This document shows positions 59,965 to 64,000 of a stretch of DNA of 64,000 bases, piece by piece. Both the position numbers and the translations under genes were made by a program. The stretch covers positions 6,882,001 through 6,946,000 of the forward strand of contig NZ_CP108100.1 in assembly GCF_036195045.1 (NCBI RefSeq), written 5' to 3'. The DNA is from Streptomyces sp. NBC_00236. Its GTDB lineage: Bacteria; Actinomycetota; Actinomycetes; Streptomycetales; Streptomycetaceae. Under the pieces are notes generated by a model, which had not been told where the DNA came from, did no database searches, and was given only the letters and a program-made list of their open reading frames with translations. The stretch's first letter is position 1; every line of letters begins with the position of its first letter.

Positions 59965-61233
59965 GTGAAGAGTCTGTCTGCGCCCGTCCGCCGCCCTCAC
60001 AAGGACCGCCCCACCCCGCTGCGCCGCTCCGACATACCCGCCGCCGCACCCGGCCGCCGGCTCGCCGGCACCGGCTCCGTCTTCGGCGCGATCCTCGACC
60101 ACGGGCCGGTCGCCCGCTCCACCGTCGCCCGGCTCACCGGCCTCTCGCCCGCCTCCGTCAGCGGGCACGTAGGCCGGCTGCTCGCCCGCGGGCTGGTCCG
60201 GGAGAGCGCGGAGACATCCGGCCCCAAGGGGCTCGGCCGGCCGCACGTCCCCGTCGAGGTCGACACCGCGCGCTTCCTGGTGGCCGGCGCGCACATCGCC
60301 GTAGCCCACTCCACCGTCTCCCTGATGGACCTGCGGGGCCGGATCGTCGCCGAGGACCGGCAGCCGCACCGCACCACCGAACCCCGCTCCATGCTGGCCG
60401 GACTCGCGGCCCGGCTGCCCCGGCTGGTGGCCGCGCACGCCGGCGGACGCACCGTGCTCGCCCTCGGCCTGGCCACCGGCCACCGGGTCGACCCTGTGAC
60501 CGGGGTCATCGTGGCCCATCCGCAGCTCGGCTGGCGCGATGTGCCGGCCCGGGACATCCTCTCCGCCGCGACCGGGCTGCCGGTCCACGTGGACAGCCAC
60601 TCCCGGGCACTGGCCCGGGCGGAGCAGCTGTTCGGCGAGGAGTCGACCCGCAGCAGCGCCGTCCTGCTCTTCGTCGGCGCCGTGGTGGACGCGGCCTTCG
60701 CCACCGAGGGGGCCGTGCATCGGGGCCCGCGCTCGGGGGCCGGCAGCGTGGCGCATCTGCCGCTCGGCGCGGGCGGGACGGGCGGTGCGGAACCGTGCTC
60801 CTGCGGGCGGTCCGGGTGCCTCCAGTCGGAGGTGTCGGAGCGCGCCATGGTGCGGCGTGCGGCGGCGCGGGGGCTGTACGTCGGCTCGTTCCCGGAGCTC
60901 CTGGAACAGGCGCTGGCCGGTGACGCGCGGGCGGTGGCGCTGTTCCGCCGGCGGGCGCGGCTGGTCGGCCGGGCGGCGGCCCTGCTGCTGGACGTGTTCG
61001 ATCCGGAGGTGCTCGTCGTGGTCGAGCCCGGGGCGGGCCGGATCCCGGAGTGTCTGGCCGATCTGCGGGCGGAGGTGGCGGAGCGCTCGTGGGTCTGCGA
61101 CGACCCGGAGCGAGCCGTCGTCCCTTCCAGCTTCACGGGCTCCGTGCTGGCCACAGCCGGTGGCGCGGTGGCGCTCGGTGCGCTGTACGTGGACCCGCTC
61201 GGCCCCTGGCCGGCGCTGCCCGCGGTTTCCTGA
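59965..61233 (+). CDS. ROK-family transcriptional regulator
   Basis: 422 residues. N-terminal winged helix (ILDHGPVARSTVARLTGLSP, then SVSGHVGRLLARGLV), followed by the ROK sugar-kinase-like domain with the zinc motif C-x-C-G-x2-G-C in CSCGRSGCLQSE. The ATP-site Asp/Gly motifs of active ROK kinases are weak, as in regulators of the NagC/XylR kind. GTG at 59965 follows GGAAGA. Its position between a Cys leader peptide and sulfur-uptake genes suggests it regulates organosulfur use rather than sugars, which would be unusual for ROK; inference only. Confidence 0.85.
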   Translation: MKSLSAPVRRPHKDRPTPLRRSDIPAAAPGRRLAGTGSVFGAILDHGPVARSTVARLTGLSPASVSGHVGRLLARGLVRESAETSGPKGLGRPHVPVEVDTARFLVAGAHIAVAHSTVSLMDLRGRIVAEDRQPHRTTEPRSMLAGLAARLPRLVAAHAGGRTVLALGLATGHRVDPVTGVIVAHPQLGWRDVPARDILSAATGLPVHVDSHSRALARAEQLFGEESTRSSAVLLFVGAVVDAAFATEGAVHRGPRSGAGSVAHLPLGAGGTGGAEPCSCGRSGCLQSEVSERAMVRRAAARGLYVGSFPELLEQALAGDARAVALFRRRARLVGRAAALLLDVFDPEVLVVVEPGAGRIPECLADLRAEVAERSWVCDDPERAVVPSSFTGSVLATAGGAVALGALYVDPLGPWPALPAVS

Positions 61234-61285
61234 CGCCCCTTCAACCCCGGCCCTCGTATCCGACTTAATTCAGACAGTTGCATTG

Positions 61286-61315
61286 TTGACCGGGCCCGAA
61301 TCGGAACGGGATGAT
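61286..61315 (+). promoter_or_regulatory. Promoter of the second cysteine-rich leader
   Basis: TTGACC (61286-61291), 18-bp spacer, -10-like GATGAT (61310-61315). The predicted start of transcription is 61322, exactly the ATG of the leader ORF, mirroring the promoter at 59677-59706. Confidence 0.55.
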
Positions 61316-61321
61316 GGATTC

Positions 61322-61444
61322 ATGACCAGCCGACAGCGGAATTCAGGAGACGCGTCCTCGGTGACGCGCGCCTTCCGCCCCGTCGTGCCGTCCCGTGTGT
61401 GCGCATGGTGTCGGTGTTGTCGCCCCTGTCCGGGGCCCCGATAA
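61322..61444 (+). CDS. Cysteine-rich leader peptide (uORF) before the sulfonate-uptake genes
   Basis: 40 codons from ATG 61322 to TAA 61444. The C-terminal part reads RVCAWCRCCRPC, five Cys codons within eleven, close to the stop. Such Cys-dense uORFs are known from mycobacteria as cysteine-responsive attenuators. Stalling at Cys codons under Cys shortage would open the downstream message; here that is the flavin reductase start at 61561, 116 nt away. The region 61445-61560 contains a GGGGCCCC core and a purine-rich ribosome site. Confidence 0.65.
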   Translation: MTSRQRNSGDASSVTRAFRPVVPSRVCAWCRCCRPCPGPR

Positions 61445-61560
61445 CCATCCGCTGAATTCGGGTGAGAGTTCCGCGCCGTCGCGCGCCTCGCCCCGCACAG
61501 GTGTATTCACCTGTCGCATCCCCCTGCCATTTTGTTCCGCTTTCCATCACGGGAGAGACG

Positions 61561-62073
61561 TTGACCATCACCGCGCACTCATATCTGGCGCCCGCCGCGA
61601 AGGGCGTCGCCCCGGACCGGTTCAAGCAGGCGTTCCGCCGCTACCCCGCCGGAGTGGTCGTCGTCACCGCCGACGCGGGCCACGGCCCGATCGGCTTCAC
61701 CGCAACCTCGCTCAGCTCCCTCTCGCTCGACCCGCCGCTCGTGTCGTTCGGCATCGGGACCGGCACCTCGTCCTGGCCGCACATCGAACGGGCCCGCACC
61801 ACCGTCGTGAACTTCCTCGGCGCCGAACAGCGGTCCCTGGCCACCACCTTCGCCACCAGCGGCATCGACCGGTTCGCCGCCCCCACCCGCTGGCGCCGTC
61901 TGCCGGAGGGCGAGCCGGTGCTCGACGGGGTGGCCGGCTGGCTGCGGCTGGAGACCGAGCAGATCGTCCCGGCCGGCGACCACCGCATCGTCATCGCCCG
62001 GGTGGTGGACGTCCGGCTCGACGAGGGACGCAGCCCGCTGCTCTTCCACGACGGCGCCTACCACTCCCTCTGA
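61561..62073 (+). CDS. Flavin reductase family protein
   Basis: 170 residues of the HpaC/SsuE-like FMN-binding split-barrel family: FRRYPAGVVVVTADAG, GFTATSLSSLSLDPPLVSF and RIVIARVVDVRL. It would provide reduced flavin to a two-component monooxygenase, for example an alkanesulfonate or other organosulfur monooxygenase, which must lie outside the window. The TTG at 61561 follows GGGAGAG. It is 41 bp upstream of the substrate-binding protein gene. Confidence 0.88.
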   Translation: MTITAHSYLAPAAKGVAPDRFKQAFRRYPAGVVVVTADAGHGPIGFTATSLSSLSLDPPLVSFGIGTGTSSWPHIERARTTVVNFLGAEQRSLATTFATSGIDRFAAPTRWRRLPEGEPVLDGVAGWLRLETEQIVPAGDHRIVIARVVDVRLDEGRSPLLFHDGAYHSL

Positions 62074-62114
62074 CAGCCGGCCCACTCCAAAAGACTACGG
62101 ATCAGGAATTCACC

Positions 62115-63182
62115 ATGGCACGCCACGACTCGTACAGGACCGTCGGCCGCAGGTCGTTTCTCGCCCTCGCCGGAGGAGCGGTCATCGGCGGTCTTGCCGC
62201 CTGCTCACCCCAGGTCAAGACAGCGGCAAGCGCCGAGCCCGCAGGGAAACTCCCCTCGGGGGCGCCGCCGCCGGGTACGAAACTCTCCATAGCCGTCCGG
62301 TCCACGCAACTCCAGCTGGGTCCCGCCGGATTGCGGAAGGAACTTCCCTTCACCGTTTCGCAGTGGCCCAATCTGGCTGCGGGTCCCGATATCATCCAGG
62401 GATTCCGGGCCCATTCCATCGACCTCGCGATCAATGCCGGAATTCCGCCGATCCAGGCCCACGCCATCGGCGTCGGAGCGAAGATCGTCGCCGTGCAGGT
62501 GCGGAACCATCCCTCGTACGTCTTCGCGACCGCGCCCGGCTCGGACATCAGGTCCGTGGCCGACTTCCGCGGGAAGAAGATCGGCTTCTCCCAGGGCCAG
62601 GCGCAGGGCGTCGTCGTCCTGCGCGCACTGAAGCAGGCGGGCATCGCCAATGAGGACGTCGAACTGGTCGCCCTGCCCAGCACCCAGTTCCTCACCGCCC
62701 TGCAGTCCGAGCAGGTCGACGTGGCGCCGCTCGGCGAACCGACCCTCACGAAGTACCTCGCCCAGTACGAGAAGGACGGGGCGCGCGGGGTGACGACCGA
62801 CGTGGTGGACCTGCTCTCGGTGCTCTGGGCGCCCAACGAGGTGCTGAACGACCGGGCCAAGGTGGCCGCCGTCCGCAGCTTCATCCCGCTGTGGGCCCGC
62901 GGTCAGACCTGGGCCTGGGAGAACACCGACGAGTGGATCGACACGTACTACGTGAAGGACCAGGGCGTCACCCGGGAGGACGGCAAGCGCATCGTCGCCT
63001 CACTCCACAAGCCGCAGTTCCCGGTCAGCTGGGACAAGGCGATCGCATGGGAGCAGGAGACCGCCGACCTGCTGGCCGACGGCGGCTTCGTACCGGAGCA
63101 GGACGCCGCCGCACTGTTCGACCGCCGCTTCGAGGGGATCGCGGCCGCGGCCGTGGCCGCCCAGTACCGGGAGACGTCATGA
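62115..63182 (+). CDS. ABC transporter substrate-binding lipoprotein (SsuA/TauA-like)
   Basis: 355 residues. Tat-type signal with twin Arg (GRRSFLALAGGAVIGGLAAC) and lipobox LAAC, so the protein is probably a Tat-exported lipoprotein. The NMT1/SsuA-type fold follows: KLSIAVRSTQLQLGPAGLRK, AINAGIPPIQAHAIG, FATAPGSDIRSVADFRGKKI. It binds a sulfonate- or related small anionic substrate outside the membrane. ATG at 62115 follows CAGGAA. The stop overlaps the permease start by four bases. Confidence 0.87.
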   Translation: MARHDSYRTVGRRSFLALAGGAVIGGLAACSPQVKTAASAEPAGKLPSGAPPPGTKLSIAVRSTQLQLGPAGLRKELPFTVSQWPNLAAGPDIIQGFRAHSIDLAINAGIPPIQAHAIGVGAKIVAVQVRNHPSYVFATAPGSDIRSVADFRGKKIGFSQGQAQGVVVLRALKQAGIANEDVELVALPSTQFLTALQSEQVDVAPLGEPTLTKYLAQYEKDGARGVTTDVVDLLSVLWAPNEVLNDRAKVAAVRSFIPLWARGQTWAWENTDEWIDTYYVKDQGVTREDGKRIVASLHKPQFPVSWDKAIAWEQETADLLADGGFVPEQDAAALFDRRFEGIAAAAVAAQYRETS

Positions 63183-64000
63183 CCGAGGTGCTGACGAACA
63201 CCGCCACCGCCGACCGCGTGAGTACGGCCGACGTGCCGCTGGAGAAGACCGCGGCCGAGCCGGCCGACGGGCGGGCGCCCGGGACGAAGCCGGAACCGCC
63301 CGCACCCCGCGCCGCCACCCGCCGGCGGCTCGGCCCCGGCCGTGCCGTTCCCTTCGGGCGGCTGATCGGCCCCGTGCTGGTCATCGCCCTGTGGTGGTTC
63401 GCCTCGGCCATCGGCTACCTCGACCCGAGGATCCTGTCCGGACCCGGCACGGTCCTCTCCACCGCGTCCGATCTCGTCTCCAGCGGCCGGCTCCAGGACA
63501 ACGTCCTCATCTCGCTCCAGCGCGCCGGACTGGGCCTGTTCTTCGGGGTGACCGCCGGGGTCCTCCTCGCCGTCGCCGCCGGGCTCAGCCGCACCGGCGA
63601 GTACCTGCTGGACGGGCCGCTCCAGATCAAGCGCGCCATCCCCTCCCTGGCCATGCTCCCGCTGCTGATCCTCTGGCTCGGCATCGGCGAGCAGATGAAG
63701 GTCACCGTCATCGCGCTCGGCGTCGCGGTGAACATGTACATCAACACGTACGCCTCGCTGACCGGCATCGACAGCAGGTACGTCGAGCTGGCCGAGGGCC
63801 TCGACCTGAGCCGCGCGCAGTTCATCCGCAAGGTCGTCGTGCCCGGTTCGCTGCCCGGCTTCTTCGTCGGACTGCGCCTCGGCGTCACCGCGTCCTGGCT
63901 CGGACTGATCGTCGTCGAGCAGATCAACGCCACCAGCGGCATCGGTTACATGATGTTCCAGGCCCAGCAGTACGCCCAGTCCGACGTGATCATCGTGGGC
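63179..64000 (+). CDS. ABC transporter permease (SsuC/TauC-like), 3' end outside window
   Basis: 274 codons are visible from ATG 63179 to the right edge without a stop; only the last part is missing. A long hydrophilic N-terminus (~1-60) precedes membrane helices starting at LIGPVLVIALWWFAS, and the BPD_transp_1 domain has the ATPase-contact EAA loop in YVELAEGLDLSRAQFIRKVV followed by LPGFFVGLRLG. This is the pattern of SsuC/TauC sulfonate or taurine permeases. The start overlaps the binding-protein stop (ATGA). The ATPase and monooxygenase should follow. Confidence 0.88.
   Translation, partial: MTEVLTNTATADRVSTADVPLEKTAAEPADGRAPGTKPEPPAPRAATRRRLGPGRAVPFGRLIGPVLVIALWWFASAIGYLDPRILSGPGTVLSTASDLVSSGRLQDNVLISLQRAGLGLFFGVTAGVLLAVAAGLSRTGEYLLDGPLQIKRAIPSLAMLPLLILWLGIGEQMKVTVIALGVAVNMYINTYASLTGIDSRYVELAEGLDLSRAQFIRKVVVPGSLPGFFVGLRLGVTASWLGLIVVEQINATSGIGYMMFQAQQYAQSDVIIVG

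Noticed and set aside
1..64000. CRISPR array, transposase or phage genes
   Set aside because: No regularly spaced short repeats and no transposase, integrase or phage structural motifs were seen in any frame.

Overview
The window reads as a Streptomyces chromosome segment. It has very high G+C, frequent GTG and TTG starts, a DmdR-type iron box, an RNase Sa homologue, a DUF2637 protein and several HATPase (anti-sigma-like) proteins. No insertion sequence, prophage gene, CRISPR array, rRNA or convincing tRNA was seen. Everything was read from sequence alone; no database search was run.

Left part (1-14.4 kb): the C-terminus of a subtilisin-like exoprotease, a degenerate PP2C-like protein and pyruvate oxidase (poxB). 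Then comes a gene set for trans-4-hydroxy-L-proline breakdown: a three-subunit D-hydroxyproline dehydrogenase, a DHDPS-family deaminase, a proline-racemase-family epimerase and a GntR/FCD regulator. Convergent to it is an Xaa-Pro aminopeptidase-like gene, and divergent from that a secreted M9 collagenase. ATGT-N-ACAT palindromes lie at the first catabolic promoter, at the regulator promoter and between the peptidase and collagenase. Together they suggest one collagen-to-2-oxoglutarate regulon, the most interesting system here.

14.4-24.3 kb: an RNase Sa-type secreted ribonuclease with its barstar-type inhibitor, an ArsR/DUF5937 regulator divergent from an MFS exporter across a perfect operator palindrome, a HATPase protein, a DUF2637 membrane protein, an iron-regulated FhuF-like reductase, a second GntR/FCD regulator, a repeat-helical protein and PucR.

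24.6-40.8 kb: nitrogen scavenging. PucR is divergent from xanthine dehydrogenase (FAD, 2Fe-2S and Mo subunits), a purine permease and XdhC. After a large secreted S8 protease comes a complete ureABCFGD operon without ureE, then an SDR oxidoreductase behind a striking 19-bp-arm palindrome.

40.8-54.3 kb: an MFS exporter; an operon of a tandem (kinase plus pseudokinase) sensor, a LuxR-type response regulator and a nucleotidyltransferase; a DUF5707-like secreted protein; a DHFR-like protein; ArsR plus SulP transporter; a HATPase protein; PhnA; a second ArsR; a cell-wall amidase and a nitroreductase.

54.5-64 kb: a compact ACP / ketosynthase / alpha-beta hydrolase set, a secreted endonuclease, and a sulfur locus. 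The sulfur locus has two apparently leaderless cysteine-rich leader peptides, a ROK regulator, a flavin reductase and a sulfonate-type ABC importer whose permease runs off the right end.
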